DNA of 64,000 nt, taken from NCBI RefSeq assembly GCF_900128485.1, contig NZ_LT635861.1, forward strand, positions 683,479 through 747,478. The letters run 5' to 3'. The DNA is from Duodenibacillus massiliensis (GTDB lineage Bacteria > Pseudomonadota > Gammaproteobacteria > Burkholderiales > Burkholderiaceae_F). Below the pieces are notes generated by a model, which saw nothing but the letters and a program-made list of their open reading frames with translations, had not been told where the DNA came from and did no database searches. Positions 17,305 to 25,988 of this stretch are shown here, piece after piece. Position 1 is the stretch's first letter. Every line of letters starts with the position of its first letter. The position numbers and the translations under genes were made by a program.

Positions 17305-17324
17305 CCCCTGACTGAAGTCAGAGG
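17305..17324 (+). repeat. Left subterminal hairpin of the iscB element
   Basis: CCCCTGACTGAAGTCAGAGG is an imperfect palindrome with a GAA loop. It resembles the hairpin at 18855 at the other end of the unit, as expected for subterminal palindromes of IS200/IS605-like elements. The exact element boundary cannot be set by eye. Confidence 0.55.
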
Positions 17325-17598
17325 CTTGGCAACAAGTCTTGGTTGACTAGCCTCAGTCCGTTTTCGGACGGACTCCGTTGGTTGGGAATCCGTTCCGTCG
17401 CAAGACGGGACGCAAACAGGCACCGCGGGATGTCGATCCTAGTCCCGCGCTCTGCGGTCTGCGGTTAAAAGCTCTGAGAGGTAGGAGCGGTGCTTCAGAC
17501 AACAAACCCCTTCCAACATTGGCGAAGGATCACCACCGACCGCAAGGTCGAGAAGACGGAACCTGTGAGGTATCAAGGTATCCGTCAAAGGAGAACAC
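17305..17598 (+). ncRNA. Predicted omegaRNA scaffold of the IscB nuclease
   Basis: About 290 bp of noncoding sequence upstream of iscB with dense hairpin potential: CAGTCCGTTTTCGGACGGACT; GTTCCGTCGCAAGACGGGAC; and GCGGGATGTCGATCCTAGTC followed by CCGC. The segment GGGAT..CC.AGTCCC followed by a CTGCGG stretch resembles the conserved core of known IscB omegaRNAs. In known IscB systems the guide is at the 5' end, so the guide here would be the roughly 16 nt just before the scaffold, about 17285-17304. Both boundaries are approximate. A ribosome site (AAAGGAGAAC) for iscB lies at the 3' end. Confidence 0.7.
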
Positions 17599-17599
17599 T

Positions 17600-18865
17600 T
17601 TGAAAGTATTTGTTTTGAACATGCGCGGGCAACCGCTCATGCCGTGCTCCCCGCCCAAGGCACGTAAGCTCCTTCGGGCCGGGAAGGCCGTGCCTGTGCG
17701 CCGAACGCCCTTTGTGATTCAACTGACGGTGCCGACGGGCGAAACCAAGCAGCCGATCACCTTGGGTGTGGATGCGGGCTACAAGCACGTCGGCCTGAGC
17801 GCAACGACCGCCAAGGAAGAGTTGTTGGCTTCCGAGGTCGAACTGCGGCAGGACGTGACGGACTTGCTCTCGGATCGCTTGGCACTTCGCCGCGCCCGAC
17901 GCAATCGCAAGACGCGCTACCGCGCACCACGCTTCGACAACCGCGTTCGATCGAAGCACAAGGGCTGGCTTGCGCCGTCCGTGGAGAACCGCATTCAGGC
18001 GCACATATCGCGCATTGAAGCGGTTTGCCGAGTGCTTCCGATCACCAATATCGTGATTGAAACCGCATCCTTCGACATTCAGAAGATCAAGAATCCCGAA
18101 GTCGAAGGCACGGACTATCAGCAGGGCGAGCAGCTTGGCTTTTGGAACGTGCGCGAATATGTGCTGTTCCGCGACGGTCACGTTTGCCAAGCCTGCAAAG
18201 GCAGATCGAAAGATCTGATTCTCAACGTGCATCACATTGAGAGTCGGAAAACGGGAGGCGACGCGCCGGGCAACCTCATTACGCTCTGCGAGGCGTGCCA
18301 CAAGGCGTATCACGCAGGCAAGTTGAAGCAGTTTAGTCCCCGGCGCGGCGCTTCTTTCAGGGCAGAGACTTTCATGGGCATCATGCGTTGGACGGTGCTC
18401 AACCGCCTGCGCGAGCGCCATCCCGAATTGCCTGTCACGAATACCTACGGGTATCTGACCAAACACAAGCGCATCGTCGCGGGCTTGCCGAAGACGCATT
18501 GCGCGGACGCTTTCTGCATTGCCGGCGTCCTCGACGCAAAACGTCGGGGCGAATACCTGTTTCAGAAACAGATGCGCCGCCACAATCGCCAGATCCACAA
18601 GCTGACGATTCTCAAAGGCGGTGTGCGCAAGCGCCATCAGGCTCCGTACCTAGTGCACGGCTTCAGGCTCTTTGACAAGGTGCTGAGCAAAGGGGAAGTC
18701 GGCTTTATTTTTGGCAGACGCTCCTCGGGTGCATTCGATGTGCGCCGTCTGGACGGTACAAAGATTTCTGCCGGTATTTCGTACAAGAAACTTTCGCTTC
18801 TTGAGAAGCGAAAGACGTTTTTAACCGAACTGAGAAAGGAGGACGGCGATTCCTCCCGTGTCTGA
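17600..18865 (+). CDS. iscB: IscB, RNA-guided HNH/RuvC nuclease (Cas9 ancestor family)
   Basis: 421 residues with all IscB parts in order: N-terminal PLMP domain (GQPLMP, 10-15), RuvC-I (LGVDAGYKHVGLS, catalytic D58), Arg-rich bridge helix (RRARRNRKTRYRAPRFDNR, about 95-115), RuvC-II (IVIETASFD, E154), HNH (CQACKG, HH at 211-212, CEACH), RuvC-III (HCADAFC, D303), and a C-terminal target-interacting domain (GFIFGRRSSGAFDVRRLDG). Every expected catalytic residue is present, so the nuclease is probably active. The TTG start at 17600 follows AAAGGAGAAC and begins KVFVLNMRGQPLMP; the frame stays open to 17378 but upstream is omegaRNA. No tnpA lies nearby. It sits 27 bp upstream of copA in the same direction. 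Confidence 0.93.
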   Translation: MKVFVLNMRGQPLMPCSPPKARKLLRAGKAVPVRRTPFVIQLTVPTGETKQPITLGVDAGYKHVGLSATTAKEELLASEVELRQDVTDLLSDRLALRRARRNRKTRYRAPRFDNRVRSKHKGWLAPSVENRIQAHISRIEAVCRVLPITNIVIETASFDIQKIKNPEVEGTDYQQGEQLGFWNVREYVLFRDGHVCQACKGRSKDLILNVHHIESRKTGGDAPGNLITLCEACHKAYHAGKLKQFSPRRGASFRAETFMGIMRWTVLNRLRERHPELPVTNTYGYLTKHKRIVAGLPKTHCADAFCIAGVLDAKRRGEYLFQKQMRRHNRQIHKLTILKGGVRKRHQAPYLVHGFRLFDKVLSKGEVGFIFGRRSSGAFDVRRLDGTKISAGISYKKLSLLEKRKTFLTELRKEDGDSSRV

Positions 18866-18874
18866 AGACGCGGG
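18855..18874 (+). repeat. Right subterminal hairpin of the iscB element
   Basis: CCCGTGTCTGAAGACGCGGG overlaps the iscB stop codon and has the same CTGAAG core as the left hairpin at 17305. It marks the right end of the element, 19 bp before the copA start. Confidence 0.55.
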
Positions 18875-18892
18875 TTTCCTCGCGGAATTTCT

Positions 18893-21682
18893 ATGAAGGA
18901 AGTTCATTTTGATGTGCGCGGCATGAGCTGCGCAGCCTGTTCTGCGCGCGTGGAAAAAGCCGCTGAGTCGGTCGCGGGAACAGAGGGTGTTGCCGTCAAT
19001 CTGCTCAAAAACAGCATGGTCTGCTCGGTTGACGACACGAAAGCCGATGCCGTGATTGCGGCCGTTGAGAAAGCCGTGGCTGATGCGGGTTACGAAGCCC
19101 TTTGCCGCGAAGAGGGCAAGACCGCCAAAGGTTCTGAAAACGAGCTGCAGGCAGCGGCAGACGCTGAAACCGGGCAGCTCAAAATCCGCCTTTACACCTC
19201 CGTTGTTTTGTGCGTGATTCTGATGGCGGCAGCCATGGGTCCGATGGCCGGGCTCGCCGTCCCCGCGTTTTTGGATCCGAGGGTAAGCCCCGTGTCGGCG
19301 GCGTTGACGCAGCTCCTGCTCACGATTCCCGTGGTGGCGCTTAACTTCAAGTTTTTCCGGCAGGGCACAAAGGGCCTTATCCACGGTGCGCCCAACATGG
19401 ATACGCTTGTGGCGATCGGGGCCGGTGCGTCGCTTCTTTTCGGCATCTTTGCGCTTTACCGCATGGTTTTTGCCCTTGAGGCCGGCGACGCAGCGCAGAC
19501 GATGCACTACGCGCATAACCTCTACTTTGACTCGGCCGCGATGATTCTGACGCTCATTACCGTCGGAAAATATTTTGAGGCAAGAGCCAAAGGCAAAACC
19601 ACGGCCGCGGTTTCAGCGCTTTTAAAGCTTGTTCCGGAAACCGCGGTGGTTATGAGAAACGGCACTGAAGTCACCGTAAAGGCCGCAGAGATCGTTGCCG
19701 GTGACACCGTGGTTTTAAAAACCGGGGAGCGTATCCCCGTGGACGGCGTGGTTGTTGAGGGGACGGCAACGGTGGATGAGTCGGCGATGACCGGTGAAAG
19801 CCTGCCGGTTGCCAAAGCCGCGGGTGACAGTTTGTCGGGCGCAACGCTCATGACAAGCGGCCGTCTTTTGATGCGCGCCGTGCGGGTGGGGGATGAGACG
19901 GCACTTGCGCAGATCATTCGCCTCGTGGATGAGGCAACATCAGGAAAAGCACCGGTCGCGCGGCTTGCGGATAAAGTGAGCGCTTACTTTGTGCCCGCAG
20001 TGATCGGCATTGCTTTTGTGACGGCCGCCGTGTGGCTCGTGTGCGGCTACAGCTGGGAATTTGCCGCAACCTGTGCGGTCAGTGTCCTCGTGATTTCCTG
20101 CCCGTGCGCCCTGGGCCTTGCCACTCCCACGGCCATCATGGTGGGAACGGGCAGAGGCGCTGCCGAGGGACTTTTATTTAAGTCGGCGGAAGTGATTGAA
20201 AAGACGCGCTCCGTTACAACCGTTATTCTCGATAAAACGGGAACCGTGACCGAGGGCCGTCCGGCACTCACCGACATCGTGCCGCTTGCCGGCCAAAACG
20301 CAGACGAAGTTCTTACGCTTGCGGCTTCTGTTGAAGTCTTAAGCGAACATCCGCTGGCAAAGGCCGTTGCCGGGGCCGTCAAGGAAAAGAATTTGGCTTT
20401 ACTGAAGGCAGAGGCCTTCACGCAGGCGCCGGGCCGTGTTGAGGCACTTGTGAGCGGCCGCAAAATCGCGGTGGGCAACGTTTCGGTGCTGGACGACACC
20501 GAAGCGCAGAAACTCAGCCCCGCGCTTGAAAAGCTTGCCGACGAGGGAAAGACGGCGCTCGTTGTCGTTGCTGACGGTAAGCCGCTTGCGGTGCTTGCGG
20601 TGGCCGACGCCGTCAAACCGGAGAGCCATCAGGCGATTGCGGCTCTGAAGGCCAGGGGCCTTAAGGTGCGGATTGTCACCGGAGACAACGCCCGTACGGC
20701 AGCCGCGGTGGCGCGCGCCGTGGGGCTCACTGCGGCGGACGTGACCGCTCAGGTTATGCCTGCGGACAAAGAGCGCATCGTGCGTGAGCTGCAGGCCGGC
20801 GGCGAAACGGTTCTCATGGTCGGAGACGGCATCAACGATGCGCCGGCCCTGACGCGCGCGGATATCGGGATGGCAATCGGCGCGGGCACCGACGTTGCGG
20901 TGGAGTCGGCCGATATTGTGCTCGTGAGAAGCCGTCTCACGGACGTTGCCGCGGCCTATGACCTTTCTGCGGCCGTCATGCGCAATATCAAGGAAAACCT
21001 CTTTTGGGCGTTCTTTTATAACGCGGTCGGGATTCCGGTTGCCGCAGGCGTCTTTTACCTGTGGCTTGGCTGGACGTTAAATCCGATGATTGCCGCGGCG
21101 GCGATGAGCATGAGTTCGGTTTCGGTGGTCAGTAACGCCTTAAGGCTCAGAGGCTGGAAGCGCGCAGCCGATCTCGCCGTCACCGTCAAGGCGCAGACAA
21201 AAGAGCGCCCCGAACCGCAGAAAGAACAACAGCCCGAAACACCGTGCGATGCGAAGCTCATTGTGGAAGGCATGCACTGCCCGCACTGCTCGGGGCGCGT
21301 CGAAAAGGCGCTCGCAGCCACGGCCGGCGTCACAAAGGCCGAGGTGGATCTCGCAAAGAAAACCGCCTTGGTCTGGGGGAGCGCTTCAGCTGAAACGCTC
21401 AAAGCGGCTGTTGTTGCCGCGGGTTACACCGTTTCTTCAACTACAACCAAAAAGAAGGAAATCAAAATGACAACCTACGTTCTCACAGTTAACGGCATGC
21501 ACTGCACCCACTGCAGCGGCAGTGTTCAGAAGGCGCTCTCGGCCGTGGCGGGCGTCACCAAAGCCGCGGTGGATCTTGAAAGCAAAAAGGCGACGGTCGA
21601 AGGCGAGGGTGTGAGCCCTGAGGCGCTTAAAGCGGCCGTGACGGATGCGGGCTTTGAAGTTGCCGACATCCGCTCCGAATAA
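18893..21682 (+). CDS. copA: Cu(I)-exporting P1B-type ATPase with in-frame C-terminal HMA domains (CopA-CopZ fusion)
   Basis: Inner-membrane copper exporter, 929 residues. An N-terminal metal-binding domain (GMSCAACSARVEKA, C13/C16) precedes about eight membrane segments. The transmembrane copper motif CPC is at 403-405, the phosphorylated Asp is D447 in DKTGTVTEG, and GDGINDAP is near 645. Unusually, two further HMA domains follow the last membrane helix: GMHCPHCSGRVEKA (C796/C799) and GMHCTHCSGSVQKA (C871/C874). The last domain starts at an internal ATG with its own ribosome site. Only a weak GGAA precedes the copA start, which lies directly after the iscB element, so its expression may depend on that element. 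Confidence 0.93.
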   Translation: MKEVHFDVRGMSCAACSARVEKAAESVAGTEGVAVNLLKNSMVCSVDDTKADAVIAAVEKAVADAGYEALCREEGKTAKGSENELQAAADAETGQLKIRLYTSVVLCVILMAAAMGPMAGLAVPAFLDPRVSPVSAALTQLLLTIPVVALNFKFFRQGTKGLIHGAPNMDTLVAIGAGASLLFGIFALYRMVFALEAGDAAQTMHYAHNLYFDSAAMILTLITVGKYFEARAKGKTTAAVSALLKLVPETAVVMRNGTEVTVKAAEIVAGDTVVLKTGERIPVDGVVVEGTATVDESAMTGESLPVAKAAGDSLSGATLMTSGRLLMRAVRVGDETALAQIIRLVDEATSGKAPVARLADKVSAYFVPAVIGIAFVTAAVWLVCGYSWEFAATCAVSVLVISCPCALGLATPTAIMVGTGRGAAEGLLFKSAEVIEKTRSVTTVILDKTGTVTEGRPALTDIVPLAGQNADEVLTLAASVEVLSEHPLAKAVAGAVKEKNLALLKAEAFTQAPGRVEALVSGRKIAVGNVSVLDDTEAQKLSPALEKLADEGKTALVVVADGKPLAVLAVADAVKPESHQAIAALKARGLKVRIVTGDNARTAAAVARAVGLTAADVTAQVMPADKERIVRELQAGGETVLMVGDGINDAPALTRADIGMAIGAGTDVAVESADIVLVRSRLTDVAAAYDLSAAVMRNIKENLFWAFFYNAVGIPVAAGVFYLWLGWTLNPMIAAAAMSMSSVSVVSNALRLRGWKRAADLAVTVKAQTKERPEPQKEQQPETPCDAKLIVEGMHCPHCSGRVEKALAATAGVTKAEVDLAKKTALVWGSASAETLKAAVVAAGYTVSSTTTKKKEIKMTTYVLTVNGMHCTHCSGSVQKALSAVAGVTKAAVDLESKKATVEGEGVSPEALKAAVTDAGFEVADIRSE
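21467..21682 (+). CDS. Possible independently translated CopZ-like copper chaperone (same frame as copA)
   Basis: The final 71 codons of copA begin with ATG at 21467, preceded by an AAAAAGAAGGAAATCAAA ribosome site at good spacing. The product (TTYVLTVNGMHCTHCSGSVQ...) is a complete HMA domain of normal CopZ length ending at residue 71. No stop separates it from copA, so it is made as a domain of CopA and possibly also as a free chaperone by internal initiation. E. coli gets a free chaperone from copA by frameshifting, so dual output has precedent. Internal initiation here is inference. Confidence 0.5.
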   Translation: MTTYVLTVNGMHCTHCSGSVQKALSAVAGVTKAAVDLESKKATVEGEGVSPEALKAAVTDAGFEVADIRSE

Positions 21683-21696
21683 AGAAGAAAACGCTC

Positions 21697-21727
21697 AATC
21701 AGCTGCCCGTAAAAAGGCGGCTGATTT
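21697..21727 (+). terminator. Possible terminator after copA
   Basis: AATCAGC..GCC pairs with GGC..GCTGATT around CGTAAAAA and is followed by TTCTT. It overlaps the end of the convergent Crp-like gene. The T-tract is weak. Confidence 0.5.
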
Positions 21728-22550
21728 CTTCCGGGCGCGGCAGGGAGCTTGCTTCTTCCGCGCTTCTTAACCACTGGTGCACGGGCTTCAGAATTTCGAG
21801 CTTTACGCGGAAGCGGTCGGCTTCCGAGACCACAAGCCCTTTCTTTTTGAGGCTTGTCATGCTGCGCTCAAGCGCTGCGCTTGAACAGTTCACCACGTAT
21901 CTGAGCGCTTCGCCGCGCAAAATGAGCGGCATATCCACCCAGGTTTCGCCGTCAATCTCGGCGAGCTTACCGTAAACGGATGCCCAGGACATAAAAAACG
22001 CGAGCACGCGCTCATCAATGTCGAGAAGGGTCTCTGCGGCAAAGCCCAGGCGGTCAGAGAGCGCCGCAAGCTCAAACTGTGCGGCAATCAAAAGGAGAAA
22101 CTCAGTGTTTTTCTTCGCAAGGCTCATCACGAGTTCCTGCGGAACCGACACGACAACACTCGGCACCAGCGCAAAATAGCGGCCCACGCAGGGGCGGCCC
22201 GTGAAGAAATTGAGGTTGCCGCAGGCCAGGCGCCCGGGGAGCCCTATCGCAACCGACAGACGGCTTTGTGCAAAGGGTGAACTCACACAGCGCGCAGTGA
22301 TGCCGGATTTGACCATCACAAGCTGATCGACGCGTTCAGAGGCACCCAAAACCGGGTCTTTGGGCGCAAGCGTCCGCTCAACGCCCCAGCGTTCGATAAG
22401 CGACTTGATTTCCGGGTGCAGCACGGGGTGAATCCAGGGCATCACCGGGGACTTGGGGCCGGATAACCCGTCCCAAGGGGCGTCGCGCGTATCGGCGATG
22501 TCCTTAAACCACTGTCCTGAAGGTGCCCGCATGGCCGCTGCTCCTCTCAA
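21699..22550 (-). CDS. Crp/Fnr-family-like transcriptional regulator
   Basis: 283 residues. The N-terminal half reads as a cyclic-nucleotide-binding-like beta-roll (DQLVMVKSGITARCV; GLPGRLACGNLNFFTG) and the C-terminal part as a winged helix (LRGEALRYVVNCSSAALERS, about 215-235, then KKKGLVV). The N-terminal Cys cluster of Fnr is absent, so oxygen sensing through an iron-sulfur cluster is unlikely. A later Met at residue 7 is an alternative start. It is convergent with copA. Its signal and targets are unknown. The family call rests on overall pattern and is moderate. Confidence 0.65.
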   Translation of the reverse strand: MRGAAAMRAPSGQWFKDIADTRDAPWDGLSGPKSPVMPWIHPVLHPEIKSLIERWGVERTLAPKDPVLGASERVDQLVMVKSGITARCVSSPFAQSRLSVAIGLPGRLACGNLNFFTGRPCVGRYFALVPSVVVSVPQELVMSLAKKNTEFLLLIAAQFELAALSDRLGFAAETLLDIDERVLAFFMSWASVYGKLAEIDGETWVDMPLILRGEALRYVVNCSSAALERSMTSLKKKGLVVSEADRFRVKLEILKPVHQWLRSAEEASSLPRPEEISRLFTGS

Positions 22551-22584
22551 TAAAACAAACCGCTCGGTCGAAAATTCGAAGTGA

Positions 22585-23133
22585 CTACAGAATAGTGCCT
22601 GCCGCTGCGGGCGTCAATACGATGGTGCCGTTGCGTTTTGCGCGCTTGCCGGCCTTTAAAACGGCCTTATCCTTGGTGACAACAAAGTCGGCCTTCACAA
22701 AGTCCGCAAGCCGCAGAAACTTCACGTCATCGCGGTCCTTGCACCGGAGTGTTGTGGTGAAATCAGCGGGGATGGTGATTCCGAAAGAGAGGCTGTGCCA
22801 GAGCCTCAGAATCTCACACTGATTGGCCACCGTCAGTTCAAACTGAGGGCGTCGGATCACGTCGGCAAGTTCGTCCACCGTGTCGTCGCTTCGCACCGCC
22901 CAGAAGCGGTCGTAATAGAGCGCGTCTTTAACGGGGGCGGCAGTTTTGTCTTCCCAAAACCAAAAATCCAGAAGGACATTCGTGTCAATCACCACCACGG
23001 GCCGCGTGCGCCGGCCCGGTACCAGAGCGAGGTCGGCTTCAAGCGCCGCCCTGCGCTCCGGAGTCGGGTGGTGCTTTTGGCGCAGTTCCAGGAGAAACTG
23101 CGCCGTGGGAAGCGTCGCGGCAAAGGGTGTCAC
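22585..23133 (-). CDS. PIN-domain protein (putative toxin/ribonuclease)
   Basis: 182 residues with the acidic residues of a PIN nuclease: VVIDTNVLLDF (first Asp), DDTVDELADVI (Glu), and CKDRDDVKFLRLADFVKADFVVTKD (later Asp residues). It resembles the COG1569 type often labelled as the toxin of a toxin-antitoxin pair. No small antitoxin gene is visible on either side. It starts 8 bp after the aconitase stop on the same strand, so it is probably expressed with acnA. It may be a housekeeping RNase rather than a toxin. Confidence 0.8.
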   Translation of the reverse strand: MTPFAATLPTAQFLLELRQKHHPTPERRAALEADLALVPGRRTRPVVVIDTNVLLDFWFWEDKTAAPVKDALYYDRFWAVRSDDTVDELADVIRRPQFELTVANQCEILRLWHSLSFGITIPADFTTTLRCKDRDDVKFLRLADFVKADFVVTKDKAVLKAGKRAKRNGTIVLTPAAAGTIL

Positions 23134-23140
23134 CGGTGCC

Positions 23141-25843
23141 TCACGCGTTTTCGATGCGGCTGATCATGTAGGGCATGATGCCGCCCGCCTTCACGTAGGT
23201 GAGTTCTACGGGGGTGTCGATTCTCACCGTAAGCGGCACGCTCTTAACCGTACCGTCCGGGTAGTGAATCGTGAGCGTCACGTCGCCCAGGGGTTTAATG
23301 GCGTCAACCCCTGTGATGTCAAAGGTTTCACGGCCGGTAAGCCCCAGCGTCTGAGCGCTTGTGCCCGGCTTAAACTGCAGCGGCAGAACTCCCATACCGA
23401 TGAGGTTGGAGCGGTGAATGCGCTCAAAGCTCTTCACAATGACGGCTTTGACCCCCAACAATTTCGTACCCTTGGCGGCCCAGTCGCGGCTTGAGCCCGT
23501 GCCGTATTCTTCACCGGCAAACACAACGACCGGGATGTGCTTGGCCTTGTAGTCGCAGGCCGCTTCAAAGATCGTGGTCTTTTTGCCTTCGGGCATCTCA
23601 AGCGTAAAGCCCCCTTCCACGGGTGTGCCGTCGGGGTTTGCGGGAACCATGAGGTTCTTGATGCGGGCGTTGGCAAATGTGCCGCGCATCATCACTTCGT
23701 GCTGGCCGCGCCGCGACCCGTAACTGTTGAAGTCGGCCTCCGCCACGCCCTTGCTTCTTAACCACTTTGCTGCCGGCGTATCCGCGCCGATGCGGCCTGC
23801 GGGCGAAATGTGGTCGGTCGTCACGGAGTCACCGAAAATGCCGAGCGCGCGGGCGCCCTTGATGTCGCTCATCGTGTCGGTTGCTTCCATAAAGGGAGGC
23901 TCAGCAATGTAGGTCGAATCCGGCCAGTTGTAGCAGGGACCGGTGGTGCCGGTCACGGCCTGCCACAATGAACCCGGTTCCGTGCGGATCTTGAGGTAGG
24001 TCGAGCGGTAGGCTTCGGGTTGCTGAGCCGCGGGCAGCATCGCTTCGATTTCTTCCGGCGCGGGCCAGACGTCCCTGAGATAAACGGGCTTGCCGTCCTT
24101 GCCGGTTCCGAGCGGTTCTTCCGCAAGATCACGGCGCACGCTGCCCGCAATCGCGTAGGCGACCACCAAAGCGGGCGAGGCAAGGAAATTGGCCTTCACC
24201 GCCGGGTGAATACGGGCTTCAAAGTTGCGGTTTCCGGACAAAACGGCGGCTGTTACGAGGTTTTCGTCTTTGACGGCTTTCAAAATGTCGGGTGCGAGGT
24301 CACCGGCGTTGCCGATACAGGTGGTGCAGCCGTAGGCAGCGACATTAAAGCCGAGCTTTTCAAGGTAGGGCAGGAGCCCGAGCTTTTCAAGGTAGGCCGT
24401 TACAACGCGGCTTCCCGGTGCGAGGCTCGTTTTGATGCGCGGCGCGGTCGTAAGCCCCGCTTCCACGGCCTTTTTCGCGAGAAGCCCTGCGGCAATCAGA
24501 ACCGAGGGGTTGGAGGTGTTCGTGCAGGAGGTTATGGCCGCAATCACGATGTCGCCGTGATTGAGTTTCCTGCCGTCAGCCAAAGTGCCCGCGGCATGCG
24601 TGCGGTCTGCGGGCTGCGAAAAGCCGCCATCGGCAACGGGTGTCGTGAGAAGCTTTTCAAAGGTGGGGGTAAGCTCCGTGAGTTCAATTCTGTCCTGCGG
24701 ACGGCGGGGGCCGGCCAAAGACGGCCGAACTTTGGCAAGATCGATTTCTACCGTGTCGGTGTAGTCGTGCACACCGGCCTCGGCAATGCCGAAAAGCCCC
24801 TGCGCCTTAAAGTAGGCTTCAATGCGGCTGCAGACCTCTTCAGTGCGCCCCGTTTCCTTAAAGAACGCAATCGTTTTGTCGTCCACGCCGAAGTAGCCCA
24901 TCGTGGCGCCGTATTCGGGGGCCATGTTGGCAATCGTGGCGCGCTCGGGCACCGCCAGAGACCTTGCGCCGTCACCGAAAAATTCCACAAACTTGCCGAC
25001 CACTTTCTTGGCGCGCAGCACCTGCGTGACGGTAAGCGCGAGATCCGTTGTCGTGCAGTCGGCGGGGAGTTTCCCCTTAAGGTGCACGCCCACGACGTCG
25101 GGGGTGAGCATGTAAATGGGGCGCCCGAGCATCGCGGCTTCGGCTTCGATGCCGCCCACGCCCCAGCCGATGACACCGAGCCCGTTTACCATCACCGTGT
25201 GGCTGTCGGTGCCCACAACGCTGTCGGGCCAGAGCGTGTTGTCCTTGCCGCAGAAGACACCGCGGGCAAGGTACTCGAGGTTGACCTGATGCACGATACC
25301 GAATCCCGGCGGCACAATGCCGAAACTCTTAAAGGCCTGCATGCCCCACTTGAGAAAGCTGTAGCGCTCGCGGTTACGCTTGAATTCAACCGACATGTTG
25401 TCGGTGAGGGCCTTGGGGTTGCCGAAGTTGTCGATCATCACCGAGTGGTCCACGACCATATCCACGGGAACGAGCGGTTCCACACGTTCGGGATCAAGCC
25501 CCCGGCGTGCGGCTTCGCTGCGCATGGCGGCCAAGTCCGCCAAGAGCGGAACACCGGTTAAGTCCTGCAGAATCACGCGGCTTACCACAAACGGCGTTTC
25601 TTCACGCGGGGCGTTGGCTTTCCAGCCGGCAAGCTTTTTCACGCTCTCGGCGTGAATCGTTTCTTCGTCGCAGTTTCTGAGAATGCTTTCAAGCACAATG
25701 CGGATCGTCACCGGGACGCGGGTGAGATCAACGCCGAGCTCTGCGGCGAGTTTGGGAAGGCTGTAGTAGCGGTAGTCCTTGCCGCCTGCGGTGAGCGTCG
25801 CAAGCGTGGAGGCGCGCAGGCTCTCTTTGGCGTTCTGGGTCAT
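23141..25843 (-). CDS. acnA: Aconitate hydratase A
   Basis: Cytoplasmic [4Fe-4S] enzyme interconverting citrate and isocitrate via cis-aconitate. The 900-residue length and the sequence blocks (VVGTDSHTVMVNGLGVIGWG; ITSCTNTSNP; YGCTTCIGNAG; SSRDWAAKGTKLLGVKAVI) are those of the AcnA/IRP1 group. The three cluster-binding Cys are the one in SCTNTSNP and the two in CTTC. The PIN-domain gene follows by 8 bp. Together with aspA and frdAB it suggests branched TCA reactions. Family identity is secure. Confidence 0.97.
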   Translation of the reverse strand: MTQNAKESLRASTLATLTAGGKDYRYYSLPKLAAELGVDLTRVPVTIRIVLESILRNCDEETIHAESVKKLAGWKANAPREETPFVVSRVILQDLTGVPLLADLAAMRSEAARRGLDPERVEPLVPVDMVVDHSVMIDNFGNPKALTDNMSVEFKRNRERYSFLKWGMQAFKSFGIVPPGFGIVHQVNLEYLARGVFCGKDNTLWPDSVVGTDSHTVMVNGLGVIGWGVGGIEAEAAMLGRPIYMLTPDVVGVHLKGKLPADCTTTDLALTVTQVLRAKKVVGKFVEFFGDGARSLAVPERATIANMAPEYGATMGYFGVDDKTIAFFKETGRTEEVCSRIEAYFKAQGLFGIAEAGVHDYTDTVEIDLAKVRPSLAGPRRPQDRIELTELTPTFEKLLTTPVADGGFSQPADRTHAAGTLADGRKLNHGDIVIAAITSCTNTSNPSVLIAAGLLAKKAVEAGLTTAPRIKTSLAPGSRVVTAYLEKLGLLPYLEKLGFNVAAYGCTTCIGNAGDLAPDILKAVKDENLVTAAVLSGNRNFEARIHPAVKANFLASPALVVAYAIAGSVRRDLAEEPLGTGKDGKPVYLRDVWPAPEEIEAMLPAAQQPEAYRSTYLKIRTEPGSLWQAVTGTTGPCYNWPDSTYIAEPPFMEATDTMSDIKGARALGIFGDSVTTDHISPAGRIGADTPAAKWLRSKGVAEADFNSYGSRRGQHEVMMRGTFANARIKNLMVPANPDGTPVEGGFTLEMPEGKKTTIFEAACDYKAKHIPVVVFAGEEYGTGSSRDWAAKGTKLLGVKAVIVKSFERIHRSNLIGMGVLPLQFKPGTSAQTLGLTGRETFDITGVDAIKPLGDVTLTIHYPDGTVKSVPLTVRIDTPVELTYVKAGGIMPYMISRIENA

Positions 25844-25988
25844 CTGGTTTTGTCTCCCGGGATGTGCGGGCGTGTGTCTCCCAGAATGGAGCCGCCCGGT
25901 CTTATGTAAAGTGGAATTGATTTTAGCCGCGCACCGCGCAGGCTAAGGCTTTCACGGGGTAAAAATATGTGAAATCTAGGCAGAACGT

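Noticed and set aside
17378..17599. N-terminal extension of iscB by 74 codons
   Set aside because: The frame is open but the sequence is the structured omegaRNA region. The conserved IscB start (KVFVLNMRGQPLMP) and a good ribosome site place the start at 17600.
17283..17599. CRISPR-like array or tracrRNA near the IscB gene
   Set aside because: No direct repeats with spacers are present. The arrangement is a single omegaRNA scaffold upstream of iscB, not a CRISPR locus.
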